From contig NZ_JACEFG010000001.1 in NCBI RefSeq assembly GCF_013694105.1, positions 620,001-684,000 on the forward strand: a stretch of 64,000 nt of DNA, in the 5' to 3' direction. Numbering within the stretch: the stretch's first letter is position 1; the number at the start of each line of letters is the position of its first letter. Made by a program: the position numbers and the translations under genes. The notes beneath the pieces are model-generated. The model was not told where the DNA came from. It did not search any database and was given only the letters and a program-made list of their open reading frames with translations. This document shows, piece by piece, positions 7,742 through 19,000 of the stretch. This DNA comes from Halobacillus locisalis. Its GTDB lineage: Bacteria > Bacillota > Bacilli > Bacillales > Halobacillaceae.

Positions 7742-9412
7742 ATGAAATCTGATATTGAAATCGCTTTAGAAGCGAAGATGAAGCCGATCGTAGAGATAGC
7801 AGACAAGTTAGACCTCAGCAAAGAGGATTGGGAGCCATATGGTCATTATAAAGCTAAATTATCTGATCAATTATTAAGTAAACTTTCAAGCCGTCCGCGT
7901 GGGAAAATCATTCTTACGACATCCATAAACCCGACTCCGGCAGGGGAGGGGAAATCGACCGTAACGGTTGGTCTAGGACAAGCGCTTAATCATTTGAACA
8001 AAAATGCGGTCATTGCTTTACGTGAACCTTCACTTGGGCCGACAATGGGTGTGAAAGGTGGTGCCGCTGGAGGCGGTTATTCACAGGTCGTTCCGATGGA
8101 TGAAATCAACCTCCATTTCACGGGAGACATCCACGCGATCACAACAGCCAATAATGCTTTATCTGCATTCATAGATAATCATATCCACCAGGGTAATGTC
8201 TTGAATATCGATCCACGGAGGGTTGAATGGAAACGGGTTCTGGATATCAATGACCGCGCCTTGAGAGAAGTGATTGTTGGTTTGGGAGGGCCTGTCAAAG
8301 GGGTTCCTCGTGAAGACAACTTCACCATCACGGTTGCTTCTGAAATTATGGCGGTCTTGTGTCTAGCTAACGACCTGAAAGATCTAAAGCGTCGCTTAGC
8401 TGATATTGTCATCGGTTATACATATGACCTTAAGCCAGTTAATGTCGCACAGCTAGGATTCGAAGGCGCCTTGACGTTATTATTGAAAGACGCCTTAAAG
8501 CCGAATCTGGTTCAAACATTGGAAAATACGCCAGCCATCATTCACGGTGGCCCTTTTGCGAATATCGCACATGGTTGTAACAGTGTGATGGCTACTTCGA
8601 TCGCGGCAAAATTAGGGGAATATGTCGTCACAGAAGCAGGATTCGGCGCTGATTTAGGAGCGGAAAAGTTTTTGAATATCAAAACCCGTGCAGGCGAATT
8701 CGAACCGGATGCTGTCGTCATTGTGGCGACTATACGCGCATTAAAGATGCATGGAGGAGTGGACAAGGCTTCTTTAGAGACGGAGAACGTTGCTGCACTT
8801 GAAAAAGGCGCACAGAATTTGAAGAAGCATATCGAGACGATTCAACAATTCAATCTTCCTTTCATCGTTGCAATCAACCAGTTTCCAGCAGATACCCAAG
8901 CGGAAATCGACTTTCTTCTCGAGTGGTGTAAGGAAGAAGGCGTGCCGGTTTCACTAGTGGATGTGTTTACTAAAGGAGGACAAGGGGGGATTGATTTGGC
9001 CGAGAAAGTCGTCACCCTTTGCGAAGAGAAATCGAGCTCACTGCACCACACGTATGAGTTGGAAGATAGCATTGAGGAAAAGGTTCAAAAAATCACGAAG
9101 AAGGTGTATGGAGCAGATGGCGCCGAATTCTCTCAGAAGGCGAAAAAACAATTGAAGCAGTTTGAGGAGCTTGGGTATAACCATCTTCCTGTTTGTATGG
9201 CCAAATCACAATACTCACTGTCTGATGATCCTACGAAGTTAGGTCGCCCGTCCGGCTTCACCATTACCGTACAGGAATTACGTGCATCAATTGGTGCAGG
9301 GTTTATCGTAGCCCTTACAGGCGATGTTATGACGATGCCGGGCCTTCCAAAACGTCCAGCCGCCCTAAATATGGATGTAACGGACGAAGGAGTCATTAAG
9401 GGACTATTTTAA
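7742..9412 (+). CDS. fhs: Formate--tetrahydrofolate ligase
   Basis: Makes 10-formyltetrahydrofolate from formate, ATP and tetrahydrofolate, feeding purine and formyl-Met synthesis. 556 residues, the usual length. The P-loop TPAGEGKST is near residues 64-72, and the [19 protein letters not shown] stretch typical of the family follows. ATG 7742 is chosen over ATG 7724 because AAAGGTGG (7727-7734) gives 7-nt spacing. Monocistronic. Confidence 0.96.
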   Translation: MKSDIEIALEAKMKPIVEIADKLDLSKEDWEPYGHYKAKLSDQLLSKLSSRPRGKIILTTSINPTPAGEGKSTVTVGLGQALNHLNKNAVIALREPSLGPTMGVKGGAAGGGYSQVVPMDEINLHFTGDIHAITTANNALSAFIDNHIHQGNVLNIDPRRVEWKRVLDINDRALREVIVGLGGPVKGVPREDNFTITVASEIMAVLCLANDLKDLKRRLADIVIGYTYDLKPVNVAQLGFEGALTLLLKDALKPNLVQTLENTPAIIHGGPFANIAHGCNSVMATSIAAKLGEYVVTEAGFGADLGAEKFLNIKTRAGEFEPDAVVIVATIRALKMHGGVDKASLETENVAALEKGAQNLKKHIETIQQFNLPFIVAINQFPADTQAEIDFLLEWCKEEGVPVSLVDVFTKGGQGGIDLAEKVVTLCEEKSSSLHHTYELEDSIEEKVQKITKKVYGADGAEFSQKAKKQLKQFEELGYNHLPVCMAKSQYSLSDDPTKLGRPSGFTITVQELRASIGAGFIVALTGDVMTMPGLPKRPAALNMDVTDEGVIKGLF

Positions 9413-9442
9413 AATATTTTGTATGACGGGATTCAACCTGAA

Positions 9443-9481
9443 AACGTCGCTAGAAGATAACCATTCTTTTAGCGGCGTTTC
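9443..9481 (+). terminator. Terminator after fhs
   Basis: A 14-bp stem with G-U wobbles (9443-9456 with 9466-9479). The T-tract is short, so strength is uncertain. Confidence 0.6.
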
Positions 9482-9596
9482 TTATCGTCTGCTATTCTTA
9501 GCAACCGAATGGTAAAGTAGCAGTTGATCATAGCGTTTGAGAGTGCCATTTGATAAACTTGTCTACAAGTGTATTCATCAAGAAAGGAGGGAGAGG

Positions 9597-10451
9597 ATGA
9601 GCATCCGAATCGGGTTGACCGGTTGGGGCGATCACCCGTCTTTGTATTCGAGTCAATCTAAAACTAAAGAAAAGTTATCAGAGTATGCCTCCCATTTTCC
9701 TGTGGTTGAAGTAGATACAGCCTTCTACGCTATCCAACCTCAATCACATTATGAAAAGTGGATACAGCAAACGCCTCAGGCCTTCTCATTCGTGATTAAA
9801 GCGTTCAGTGGTTTAACCGGTCATGACCGGGAGAAACGGACAGTGCAAGAAGCAAGGGAGTTGATGAAGGCTTACGAGGAGTCGATTCAACCAGTGGTGG
9901 AACAAGGGAAGTTGAACGCGATTCTTTTTCAATTCCCGCCTTGGTTTGACGTCAATAAACAGCATATACAAAAGTTAAGACTGATTCGCGAGTGGTTAAA
10001 AGACTATCCCTTAGCTTTGGAGTTTCGCAATCAGACGTGGTTTCAACCTGCCTATATCGAGCAAACCCTCTCTTTTATGAAGGAACATGAATGGATTCAT
10101 ACAATCTGCGATGAACCTCAGGCGGGTATGGGATCAGTGCCGCGAGTACTTGAGACGACACATCCTTCCAAAACGTTGGTCCGCTTCCATGGGCGCAACA
10201 CGCATGGTTGGAATAAGAACGGTCGCAGTGACTGGCGTAGTGTTCGTTTTTTGTATAACTATAATGAAGAAGAGCTACAGGAGTGGGCTTCTCGTATAGA
10301 GGAAATCAAGGAGAGGACACCTGAAATAACATTGCTGTTTAATAATAATTCAGGTGGAGATGCCGCTCATAATGCGAAACAGTTGCAGCAACTTCTTAAC
10401 ATTACGTATGAAGATTTGAATCCGAGGCAAATGGACCTATTCCAATTTTAG
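9597..10451 (+). CDS. DUF72 family protein (YunF/YecE-like)
   Basis: A 284-residue TIM-barrel-like protein of the DUF72 family. Supporting motifs are IGLTGWGDHP at the N-terminus, VEVDTAFYAIQP, LEFRNQTWF and the late RFHGRNTHGW and LFNNNSGGDAAHNA. The function of the family is not established. ATG 9597 is fixed by AAAGGAGG (9583-9590). The HD hydrolase gene follows after 8 nt, so they probably form one transcript leading into thyA. Confidence 0.88.
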   Translation: MSIRIGLTGWGDHPSLYSSQSKTKEKLSEYASHFPVVEVDTAFYAIQPQSHYEKWIQQTPQAFSFVIKAFSGLTGHDREKRTVQEARELMKAYEESIQPVVEQGKLNAILFQFPPWFDVNKQHIQKLRLIREWLKDYPLALEFRNQTWFQPAYIEQTLSFMKEHEWIHTICDEPQAGMGSVPRVLETTHPSKTLVRFHGRNTHGWNKNGRSDWRSVRFLYNYNEEELQEWASRIEEIKERTPEITLLFNNNSGGDAAHNAKQLQQLLNITYEDLNPRQMDLFQF

Positions 10452-10459
10452 GAGGAGTT

Positions 10460-11074
10460 ATGAACCAATCAGATGTGCTGCGAAAAACGAAAGAATACAT
10501 CTACATGAAGTTCTCAAAAGATGTGACTGGGCATGGACCGGATCATATGGAGCGGGTTGCTACTTGGTGCCGAACCCTCGCCAGAGAAGAAAGCGAGGAC
10601 CCCTTCCTGGCAGAGCTTGCCGGATGGTTGCATGACGTCGATGATCAGAAATTGGTGCAAGATCCTAAGCAGGCGAGAGAAGAGCGTATGGAGTGGCTGC
10701 TCGAATGTGGTCTGACGAAGGACGATGTGAATGCAGTAGAGGAAGCGATTGACACGGTCTCCTATCGAAAAGGAAAAAAGCCGACGACGCGCCTCGCCGA
10801 AATTGTACAAGATGCAGACCGTCTTGATGCGATTGGAGCAATAGGAATTGCGCGCACCTTTGCTTTTGGCGGCTCCAAAGGGCAACTGTTACATAGCGAC
10901 GATCCAGATGAGCCTACGTCCATTCGGCATTTCCATGATAAATTGCTTCGTATACATTCGTTAATGAATACGACTAGCGGGAAGAGAGAAGCGAGCCATC
11001 GTCATGAACTCGTCTTACAATTTTTACGAGAGTACGAACGGGAACAAAACATCAAGGGGGAAACGACAAAATGA
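10460..11074 (+). CDS. HD domain phosphohydrolase (YpgQ/YedJ-like)
   Basis: A 204-residue metal-dependent phosphohydrolase. HD-domain ligands are visible: His in [10 protein letters not shown] near residue 24-28, the HD pair in GWLHDVDD near 53 and a later Asp in [11 protein letters not shown]. YpgQ-type proteins act on nucleotides; that substrate class fits the position directly before thymidylate synthase and dihydrofolate reductase but is inference. It overlaps the thyA start by ATGA. Confidence 0.85.
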   Translation: MNQSDVLRKTKEYIYMKFSKDVTGHGPDHMERVATWCRTLAREESEDPFLAELAGWLHDVDDQKLVQDPKQAREERMEWLLECGLTKDDVNAVEEAIDTVSYRKGKKPTTRLAEIVQDADRLDAIGAIGIARTFAFGGSKGQLLHSDDPDEPTSIRHFHDKLLRIHSLMNTTSGKREASHRHELVLQFLREYEREQNIKGETTK

Positions 11075-12030
11075 GTCATAATGAACAAGCTTATCTGGAT
11101 TTATGCAGGCACGTATTAGAACAAGGCACAAAAAAAGGGGATCGAACAGGAACGGGCACGTATTCCGTATTCGGACATCAAATGCGTTTTGACTTAGCAG
11201 AAGGCTTTCCGTTGCTGACGACTAAACGGATTCCCTTCCGCTTGATTGCCAGTGAACTGCTCTGGTTTATCAAAGGAGATACCAATATCCGCTATCTATT
11301 GCAGCATAATAACAACATATGGAATGAATGGGCGTTTCAAACATGGGTGGAAAGTGAAAACTATAAGGGTCCTGATATGACGGATTTCGGACGAAGAAGT
11401 CAAACGGATGAAGCATTCAAGGCTCAATACGATGAGCAGATGGCCATTTTTAAAGAGAGGACCTTGACGGATGACGCCTTCGCTGTAGAGTACGGCGACT
11501 TGGGGGCGGTATATGGAAAACAGTGGAGGCAGTGGAAAACTTCTCAAGGAGAAACCATCGATCAGCTTAAAGATGTCATCCAGTCGATTAAAACGAATCC
11601 AGATTCTAGACGTCACCTCGTGACCGCTTGGAATCCTGAAGATGTGCCGTCGAACATGGCCCTTCCCCCTTGCCATACGATGTTTCAGTTCTATGTAGCG
11701 GAAGGGAAGCTCTCCTGCCAGTTGTATCAACGAAGTGCTGATATCTTCTTAGGTGTTCCGTTTAATATCGCAAGTTATGCCTTGCTTACACATCTTATCG
11801 CCCATGAATGCAACCTTGAAGTAGGTGAGTTCATCCATACACTTGGAGATGCTCATATTTACAGTAATCACGTGGATCAAATTCATGAACAATTATCAAG
11901 ACAACCCAAAACGTTACCAACGCTTAAGCTAAATGATGAGGTAAGAAGTGTTTTTGATATTGAAATGGAGGACATTTCAATCGAAGGCTACAATCCCCAT
12001 CCGGGAATTAAAGCGCCCGTCGCTGTTTAA
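11071..12030 (+). CDS. thyA: Thymidylate synthase
   Basis: Methylates dUMP to dTMP with methylene-tetrahydrofolate. 319 residues, longer than the 264-residue E. coli type because of an insertion of about 50 residues after the N-terminal third (near residues 85-140), as in the Lactobacillus casei enzyme. The catalytic Cys is in PPCHTMFQ near residue 200, and the nucleotide-binding QRSAD and HIYSNHVDQ motifs are intact. The ATGA overlap with the HD gene indicates coupling. The product dihydrofolate is recycled by the next gene. Confidence 0.97.
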   Translation: MSHNEQAYLDLCRHVLEQGTKKGDRTGTGTYSVFGHQMRFDLAEGFPLLTTKRIPFRLIASELLWFIKGDTNIRYLLQHNNNIWNEWAFQTWVESENYKGPDMTDFGRRSQTDEAFKAQYDEQMAIFKERTLTDDAFAVEYGDLGAVYGKQWRQWKTSQGETIDQLKDVIQSIKTNPDSRRHLVTAWNPEDVPSNMALPPCHTMFQFYVAEGKLSCQLYQRSADIFLGVPFNIASYALLTHLIAHECNLEVGEFIHTLGDAHIYSNHVDQIHEQLSRQPKTLPTLKLNDEVRSVFDIEMEDISIEGYNPHPGIKAPVAV

Positions 12031-12051
12031 TATTATGGAGGTGTTTGAACG

Positions 12052-12546
12052 ATGATTTCATTTATTTTTGCTATGGACAAGAACCGTTTGATTGGAAAGG
12101 ACAATGATTTACCTTGGCATATTCCAAACGATTTTAAATTCTTTAAAGACATGACGATAGGCAAAACGATCATTATGGGACGTAAAACGTTTGAATCGTT
12201 TGGGAAACCTTTGCCGGACAGAAAGCATATTGTCATCACATCTAATCCTGATTATGATCGTGAGGGTTGTACAGTCATTCATTCCATCGATGAAATTCTC
12301 GAGCTTGAGAAAAATGATCCAGACACCGAATGGTTTGTGATCGGCGGAGGCGTCTTGTTTGAGAAAATGCTGCCTTATGCAGACCGCATGTATTTGACGT
12401 ATATTGATGAAGCTTTCGAAGGAGATTCATACTTCCCAGAGTTTAATAAGGACGATTGGAAGCTCGTAGCAGAAACAAAAGGTCAAAAAGACGAAAAGAA
12501 TCCGTATGATTATTATTTCCGTACTTATGAAAGAGTAGGATCATGA
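12052..12546 (+). CDS. dfrA: Dihydrofolate reductase
   Basis: NADPH-dependent reduction of dihydrofolate to tetrahydrofolate, regenerating the cofactor oxidised by thymidylate synthase. 164 residues, usual length. Family motifs are LIGKDNDLPWHIPNDFKFFK at the N-terminus, IIMGRKTFESFGKPLP, and WFVIGGGVLFE for cofactor binding. The ribosome site ATGGAGGTG (12035-12043) precedes ATG 12052. It lies 21 nt after thyA and overlaps mobA by ATGA. Confidence 0.97.
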   Translation: MISFIFAMDKNRLIGKDNDLPWHIPNDFKFFKDMTIGKTIIMGRKTFESFGKPLPDRKHIVITSNPDYDREGCTVIHSIDEILELEKNDPDTEWFVIGGGVLFEKMLPYADRMYLTYIDEAFEGDSYFPEFNKDDWKLVAETKGQKDEKNPYDYYFRTYERVGS

Positions 12547-13124
12547 CCATCACAAGCCTTCTTCTAGCTGGAGGGGGTTCAACCAGAATGGGAGAAGATA
12601 AGGCTTCACTGATGCTCGGAGGGCAAACCGTTCTAAACAGGATTGCACAGGAATTACGACAGGTGACACCATCCATGATCGTCAATTCCAATGAAACGAG
12701 AAAAGGTTATGAGGTGAAAGGGGATCTCTTTCAAGATGCTGGTCCCCTGGGAGGCCTTCATGCTGGTATGTACGAGGAATCAGCAGACTGGTTCATTGTG
12801 TCTGCCTGTGATACACCCTTTATTCAAAAAGCTGTCTATCACTATCTGCTTGAGCAACGTACAGAAGCTCCCCAAGCCATCATTCCGGTCTATCAAGGCA
12901 GGCACCAACCGTTGTCCGGGATATACCATAAGAGTGTTTTCGAACCTCTTGGGTCTTTACTGAGCGAAGGAGAACGAAAAATGACCCGACTATTCGGTGA
13001 CATTTCGGTCATGTATGTAGATACTTTTACTGGGTTGTCTTCTACATTGCTGGAGAGACACTTTTTCAACATGAACACGCCAGAAGAATATAGACAAGCA
13101 GAGAAGATGGTAAAAACTTTCTAG
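12543..13124 (+). CDS. mobA: Molybdenum cofactor guanylyltransferase
   Basis: Transfers GMP to molybdopterin. 193 residues with the nucleotidyltransferase LLLAGGGSTRMG loop at residues 6-17, DKASLML shortly after, and the metal-binding SACDTPF near residue 83. It overlaps dfrA by four bases, so it is translated from the same transcript even though no other molybdenum gene is in the window. The following tat genes matter because many molybdoenzymes are Tat substrates; this link is inference. Confidence 0.88.
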   Translation: MTITSLLLAGGGSTRMGEDKASLMLGGQTVLNRIAQELRQVTPSMIVNSNETRKGYEVKGDLFQDAGPLGGLHAGMYEESADWFIVSACDTPFIQKAVYHYLLEQRTEAPQAIIPVYQGRHQPLSGIYHKSVFEPLGSLLSEGERKMTRLFGDISVMYVDTFTGLSSTLLERHFFNMNTPEEYRQAEKMVKTF

Positions 13125-13228
13125 ACCTAAAAGACATTTAAAGTAGAACATGATATGATGGGGATGTAATACTTAATAGTTTCAACGAGTTCTTCGATAG
13201 AAGTTCTCTTGACAAAGGCGGTGAAACC

Positions 13229-13402
13229 ATGCTGTCGAGTATCGGCATACCGGGCTTAGTGTTGATTTTGACGATTGCTCTCGTCATTTTTGGGCCGAAG
13301 AAGCTTCCTGAAATAGGGAAAGCGGCTGGTCAAACATTAAAAGAATTCAAAAATTCTGCCCGTGATTTAACAGATGATAAACAAGAAGATACTAAAAAGT
13401 AG
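13229..13402 (+). CDS. tatA: Twin-arginine translocase TatA family protein, copy 1
   Basis: A 57-residue protein with an N-terminal membrane helix, the hinge [12 protein letters not shown] and a charged amphipathic tail: the TatA pattern. TatA oligomers form the pore for folded Tat substrates. The ribosome site AAAGGCGGTG (13214-13223) precedes ATG 13229. It is followed after 31 nt by a second, longer TatA, with near-identical first 20 residues. Tandem duplication is likely. Confidence 0.9.
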   Translation: MLSSIGIPGLVLILTIALVIFGPKKLPEIGKAAGQTLKEFKNSARDLTDDKQEDTKK

Positions 13403-13433
13403 GGGAAACCCACAAAAAATGGAGTGATGGACC

Positions 13434-13631
13434 ATGCTATCCAGCATCGGCGTACCAGGTCTTATTTTGATTTTGATCATTGCTCTTGTTGTGTTCGGAC
13501 CGTCCAAGCTTCCGGAAATCGGAAAAGCATTTGGTAGCTCTTTAAAAGAATTTAAAAAAGCAACCGGTGACATCATGTCTGATGATGACAATCAGAACCA
13601 GAAGGTCGAAAGCAAGAATAAGAACGAATAA
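13434..13631 (+). CDS. tatA: Twin-arginine translocase TatA family protein, copy 2
   Basis: A 65-residue TatA with helix [20 protein letters not shown], hinge [12 protein letters not shown] and an amphipathic helix, then a longer Asp/Asn/Lys tail than copy 1. It lies between copy 1 and tatC. Gram-positive Tat systems use bifunctional TatA with TatC and no TatB, so either copy may partner the downstream TatC. Confidence 0.92.
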   Translation: MLSSIGVPGLILILIIALVVFGPSKLPEIGKAFGSSLKEFKKATGDIMSDDDNQNQKVESKNKNE

Positions 13632-13641
13632 AATAAATAGT

Positions 13642-13679
13642 GAAGGTGTAAGGGGGAGGCCTCTTACATCTTCTTTTTG
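13642..13679 (+). terminator. Terminator or attenuator between tatA2 and tatC
   Basis: An 11-bp stem with one G-U pair (13642-13652 with 13663-13673) followed by T5. It would lower tatC transcription relative to the tatA genes, matching the need for more TatA than TatC. Confidence 0.7.
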
Positions 13680-13710
13680 TCAGGCGTAAAGAAGCCTGGG
13701 GGTGGATGTA

Positions 13711-14469
13711 ATGTCAGAGGAAAAAATCAGTCAAGATATTGAAATGAATGTGACCGATCACTTAAGTGAGTTGAGGCGTCGCATCATTTGGACACTCGTC
13801 TTCTTTATAGGGTTCTTCGTTGTAGGGTTCGTGTATCATCGTCCCATTACGACATTCTTCATGCAAGACGTACCCTTTCAATTGAATATGACGAGTCCAG
13901 GGGAAATTATTTGGATCATATTTACCATTGCGAGTATCGTGGCCATCATCGGGACTCTGCCTATTATGAGCTTGCAAGTTTGGTTGTTTGTCAAACCAGC
14001 GTTGACACCGAAAGAACGACGCGTTTCCTTATCTTATATACCTGCGATCTTCCTGTTGTTTCTTGGTGGGCTCGCTTTTGGATACGTTGTCTTCATTCAA
14101 TTCATACTCCCGTTCTTGTTAAACTTGAACGACGGCATGTTCAATGAAATCTTTACGGTAGAACGTTATTTCAAATTCCTATTCAGAGTGACGATCCCGT
14201 TTGCGGTATTATTCGAAATTCCGATTTTGATGATGTTCTTAACGAGTCTTGGAATTGTCAATCCTGCTTTTCTAGTCAAAGTCAGGAAATATGCCTATTT
14301 CATACTCATAATCATTGGAACCATCATTTCTCCACCTGACTTCATCTTGCAGCTAGTGGTAGCTGTGCCTCTCATCCTGTTATATGAGGTGAGCATTGTG
14401 TTGTCTAGAATCGTGTATCGCAAAAAGTTGAAAAACCATCAAGAATTCATGGAACAAGATGATGAATAA
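13711..14469 (+). CDS. tatC: Twin-arginine translocase subunit TatC
   Basis: A 252-residue polytopic membrane protein that recognises twin-arginine signal peptides. The N-terminal HLSELRRRI motif and six hydrophobic segments are present. ATG 13711 is chosen over GTG 13702 because GGGGGTGG (about 13698-13705) is the ribosome site for the ATG. It closes the tatA-tatA-tatC operon. Confidence 0.96.
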   Translation: MSEEKISQDIEMNVTDHLSELRRRIIWTLVFFIGFFVVGFVYHRPITTFFMQDVPFQLNMTSPGEIIWIIFTIASIVAIIGTLPIMSLQVWLFVKPALTPKERRVSLSYIPAIFLLFLGGLAFGYVVFIQFILPFLLNLNDGMFNEIFTVERYFKFLFRVTIPFAVLFEIPILMMFLTSLGIVNPAFLVKVRKYAYFILIIIGTIISPPDFILQLVVAVPLILLYEVSIVLSRIVYRKKLKNHQEFMEQDDE

Positions 14470-14474
14470 CCCGA

Positions 14475-14504
14475 GAATCCCTCTACATCGGGGGGTTCTT
14501 TTTT
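14475..14504 (+). terminator. Terminator after tatC
   Basis: A 7-bp stem with one wobble (14475-14481 with 14492-14498), then T6. Confidence 0.75.
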
Positions 14505-14641
14505 ATGGACGATATCAGCAAAGAAAACGTTGAGACGTTTGTCTCGCCGTCCGCACAACGCGGTACAGGTTGCTTATGCGTTGCCTATCTAAGCTTTCCG
14601 TGATAAAAATAGAGAAAATCCACTAAAAAGGAGAATCATCG

Positions 14642-14860
14642 ATGCGTTCATTTTATCATTACATGATGCGATACAGAGGGAATAAACAGCTGGATGATGA
14701 AAAAAGATTAGCCGAATGGATGTTTAAAGACCATAGTTTTCCAAAACAAGCGAAAGCTTATGATGAAATCAGTCGATACTTGGAATGGAATGCACCGTTT
14801 CCAAGTGCACTATCCGTGTTTGATCGCCTTTATGAAGCGTATGAAGTTGAGGAAAGATGA
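14642..14860 (+). CDS. yozE: YozE family SAM-like protein
   Basis: A 72-residue small helical protein matching YozE by RSFYHYMMRYR at the start, DHSFPKQAKAYDEIS in the middle and a C-terminal FDRLYEAYE. The B. subtilis protein has a SAM-like fold of unknown function. Ribosome site AAAAGGAG (14626-14633). It is 18 nt upstream of sbcD and could be in the same transcript. Confidence 0.85.
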   Translation: MRSFYHYMMRYRGNKQLDDEKRLAEWMFKDHSFPKQAKAYDEISRYLEWNAPFPSALSVFDRLYEAYEVEER

Positions 14861-14878
14861 TAAGAAAGGAGAAAGGTT

Positions 14879-16033
14879 ATGAAATTATTACATACAGCAG
14901 ACTGGCACTTAGGTAAGATTGTTCACAATGTCCATATGACTGAGGATCAGCGCTCTATGCTCGAGCAATTCGTTAACATTGTAGAGGAAGAACAGCCGGA
15001 TGCCATCATCATTGCAGGTGATTTGTATGACCGTTCCATACCACCTAAGCAGGCGGTCGAGCTTTTAAATGATACCCTAACGACGCTTATCAATGACTTC
15101 AATATCCCGGTACTCGCGATATCGGGCAATCATGATAGTCCGGATCGCTTGCAATTCGGGGCGGAATTGTTTAAAAGACAAGGGCTGTTTCTCGATTCCA
15201 AATTAAAAAAAGATCGAGAGCCCGTAACGTTGCATGATTCTTATGGACCTGTTCACTTTCATTTGATTCCTTATGTAGAGCCTGCTGAAGTCGCGTACGT
15301 ATTTGAAGATCCATCCATTAAAAGCCATCAAGAAGCGGCTGTGAAACTGATTGAAGATATACAGGAACGCTTTTCCATGGATGAGCGCCATATCTGGATT
15401 GGTCACGCGTTTCTTGCGGGCGGGATGGAATCAGAATCGGAGGAGCGTCTATCCATGATTGGGGGGAGTCCTTACATTGATGCCCACTTATTCAAAGACT
15501 TCACCTATGTTGCTTTAGGTCACCTCCACCAACCTCAACGCGTAACGAAAGAAACCATCCGTTATAGTGGATCACTCCTTAAATACTCCTTTTCAGAAGC
15601 CAATCATAAGAAATCCGTTACAGCGATCGAAATGGAGGAATCGGGTGTCTCATCCATTGAAAAAGTCGCCTTACAACCAGAGCGAGACTTTGAAATAGTA
15701 GAAGGTTACTTTGAAGACCTTCTTCAAGGAGAAGCTACGAATCAACCAACGAACTACTTACATGTTCGCCTTCTTGATGACGGACAACTGATCGATCCGA
15801 TGGGGAAATTGCGAAAAGTGTATCCGAATATTCTATATCTAGAACGAAAACGGATTCATTCTTCCACAAGGTTGGATCAATTGGAAAAGGTGAAGCAAAG
15901 GCAAAAACGTTCTCATGAGGAATTGTTTGCCTCATTTTATGAAGATATCAAAGGGACGGAGATTTCAGAATACCGAAACCAGATCGTTAAGGAAGCCATT
16001 CAGACCATAAAAGACAAGGAGAGGGGGAAATAA
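14879..16033 (+). CDS. sbcD: Exonuclease subunit SbcD
   Basis: Mre11-like nuclease subunit of the SbcCD complex, which processes DNA ends and hairpins. 384 residues. Phosphoesterase metal motifs occur in order: HTADWHLGK, GDLYDR, GNHDSPDR, GHAFLAGG and GHLHQPQ. A C-terminal domain follows. sbcC starts 1 nt after the stop, so the two subunits are co-translated. Confidence 0.97.
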   Translation: MKLLHTADWHLGKIVHNVHMTEDQRSMLEQFVNIVEEEQPDAIIIAGDLYDRSIPPKQAVELLNDTLTTLINDFNIPVLAISGNHDSPDRLQFGAELFKRQGLFLDSKLKKDREPVTLHDSYGPVHFHLIPYVEPAEVAYVFEDPSIKSHQEAAVKLIEDIQERFSMDERHIWIGHAFLAGGMESESEERLSMIGGSPYIDAHLFKDFTYVALGHLHQPQRVTKETIRYSGSLLKYSFSEANHKKSVTAIEMEESGVSSIEKVALQPERDFEIVEGYFEDLLQGEATNQPTNYLHVRLLDDGQLIDPMGKLRKVYPNILYLERKRIHSSTRLDQLEKVKQRQKRSHEELFASFYEDIKGTEISEYRNQIVKEAIQTIKDKERGK

Positions 16034-16034
16034 A

Positions 16035-19000
16035 ATGCGCGCGCTTACTTTGACGATGAATGCTTTCGGCCCTTACCGCGATCGGCAAATGATTGACTTT
16101 TCCCTCCTAGGTGAGGAATCCATTTTCTTGATCACCGGTCCTACGGGTGCAGGGAAAACGACGGTTTTTGATGCGATGTGCTTTGCTTTGTATGGACGGG
16201 CTAGTGGAAGTGACCGTGATCAAGATTCGATGCGGAGCCATTTCGCTGATGAAAATGATCCAACGTTTGTCGAATTCCATTTTGAATTGCGCGGGAAAGG
16301 GTACCGTGTCGTTCGTATGCCGAAGCAGCTTCGTAAAAAAGAGCGAGGGGAAGGGTTTAAAGAAGACCCGGCTCGTACAGAATTGTTTCTCGTTACAGAT
16401 GAAGAAGAACGTCTCATTGCTTCCAAAATTAAAGAAGTGAATGAATATATTGAAGATATTCTAGGCCTCGATTATGAGCAGTTCCGAAAAATGATCATGA
16501 TTCCTCAAGGAGAATTCAGACGTTTAATCTCAGAAAATAGTAAAGAGCGTGAGGAAATCTTGCAGCGGATCTTCAAAACGCACTTTTACTCAGAGCTTAC
16601 GGACCACTTCAAAAAACAAGCTAGTGAACTAGAATCTGGCATTGAGCAGTTCAGGTGGAGGATTGATCAAGAAGTCGCCAAAATTCATTGGGGTATCGAA
16701 ACAGAGGAATCTCTTGAAAATATGGAACCTGATCGAATCGTTGAACGACTTACCACTCGCTTAAATGATCAACATTCGTTCTTAGATGAACAATACAAAA
16801 TGATAGAAGAGCAAACCGAAATCGTCGAGAAGAACCAAGAAGCCTATCAAACATCAAAACAGATCGATGCATTGTTTCAAACTCGAGAAGAGTTGGAGGA
16901 AACGTCGAAGCAACTAGAAGCCAAAAGAGAAAAAGTAGAAAAGTTGAAAGAAACGGTGGCATGGGCTAAGAAGGCGAACGAAGTGGCCCCTTACGAAAAG
17001 CAATGGGTCAGTCGATCGAAAGAACTAGAGCAGCTTGAGAAGGCTCAAGTGGAAAAAGCGTCTAAGAGAAAACAGTTAGAAGAACGTTTTGTACACATTG
17101 AAGAGGAATATGAAGAAGAACGAGGGAAAGATACAGTTCGTGAGCAATTGAAGCAGGAGTGGGAAAGAAGATTGAAAGAGAAAGACCATCTCCAAGAGTT
17201 TCTTCAATTACAAAGAAAACAAGAAGAGAAGAACCAGGAAATTAACCATAAAGAAAATCACCTGAATCAAGAGTTGGTGAAGCATAAAGAATTGGTTGAA
17301 GCGAAAAATGCGCTCAAGTCCATCACAAAAGAACAAAAAGGTTTAACGGAGAAACGGTATGCTTACCTTGCAGAAAGAGATCAAAAAAATACGGAAGTGA
17401 AAAATCTTCATCGTCTTCTTGAGGAATGGAAAAAACTAAGCCGTTTACGACAGTCCTATCAAACGTTCATGACTCAGTACAAATCGTTGCAAACCGAAGA
17501 AAAACAAGCGCGTAAAGAATACGAACAAGTACTTGATAACATTAGGTCGCATCACGCCTACGGATTAAGCTTGAAGCTTGAGAAAGATGAGCCTTGTCCC
17601 GTATGTGGTTCGTCCCACCACCCAAATGTAGCTTCAAAGCCGGAATCCGTCCCCGACGATCAAAGGGTCGAGGAAATGAAGCAGCGGCTTCAAAAAACGT
17701 CAGAGCGTTATTCGAGAGCACAAGAACAATTGGTTGAGGTGAAAGCCGAAGGGGAAAGCCAGCGACAATTAATGGATGCCTTGAAGGAAGACGCGGGTTT
17801 TGGTGAAGAGAATCTAGATGAAGGAACGATTCGCAAAAAATTAGAAGATACGGAACAAGCGCTCAAAACGTCACAGAAGAATGTCGCCCATGCTGATGCA
17901 GAGTGGAAGCGCATTGAAGAAAGCGAGCGGCAGTTAGAGCAATTGGAAAAACAGGAACAAGAACTCAGTCAGCGTATTGAAACCATGAGAACAACCATTG
18001 CTAGAGCTAAAGAAGAAAGCGTCCGAAACCAGACTCAAATCGATAGTTTTCAAGAGCAAAAAGGGTTGGATACTTTCGATCAAGCTGAACTCGATAAAGC
18101 TATTGTCAAAGCAAAAAACGCCTATGAACAGGCAACGAAGACATGGCAGACCATTTATGAGCGCTATCATGAAACACGCGATCAACTGCAACAAATCAGA
18201 GTGTCTGAATCAGAAGGGGAAAAATATAAAAGACAAGTTGAGCAAGCGGTGCAAAAAAGTAAACAAGAATTCGATCATACGTTTGCTCAATCCGGCTTTT
18301 CCTCTATGGATCAGTATCATGCAGCACTTTTAGAAAAAGGGGAAGTGGATCGCAAGCAAGGCGAAATCGATGCCTACATGAAAGAACAAGCCATCCTCCA
18401 AGATCGTATGCAAGACGTGAAGGCAAGGTTAGAAGGGGTAGTGCGACCGGATCTAGAGGCGCGATTAAAAGAATGGGAAACGAGCAAAGAACAATTGAAC
18501 ATCAAACAACAGCGGCTGAATGAACACCGCCTTGCTTATCAGCAAAATGAAGCGGTCCAAAAACAGCTCAACACACTAATCAGAGAGCAAGGGGATTTAG
18601 CGAAGCGATATTATGATATCGCCGAGCTCGCTCAACTTGCACGCGGTGACAACGCTCTTCGATTATCTCTTGAAAGGTACGTGCTTGCGGCATTCCTAGA
18701 TGAAATCCTTGTTCAGGCGAACTTGCGTTTTGATCAAATGTCCGATCACCGATACCAGTTAATCCGAAGTGACGAAATAGCGAAGCGGGGGGCGCAAAGC
18801 GGCTTAGACCTAGAAGTACTTGATCATCATACAGGTCAACAACGCTCGGTCCGGACACTTTCAGGTGGAGAAGGATTCAAAGCCTCGTTAAGTTTGGCTT
18901 TAGGTATGGCCGATGTCGTTCAATCCCATGCTGGTGGGGTACAGCTAGATACGCTCTTCATTGATGAAGGGTTTGGTACGCTTGATGACCTTTCCTTGGA

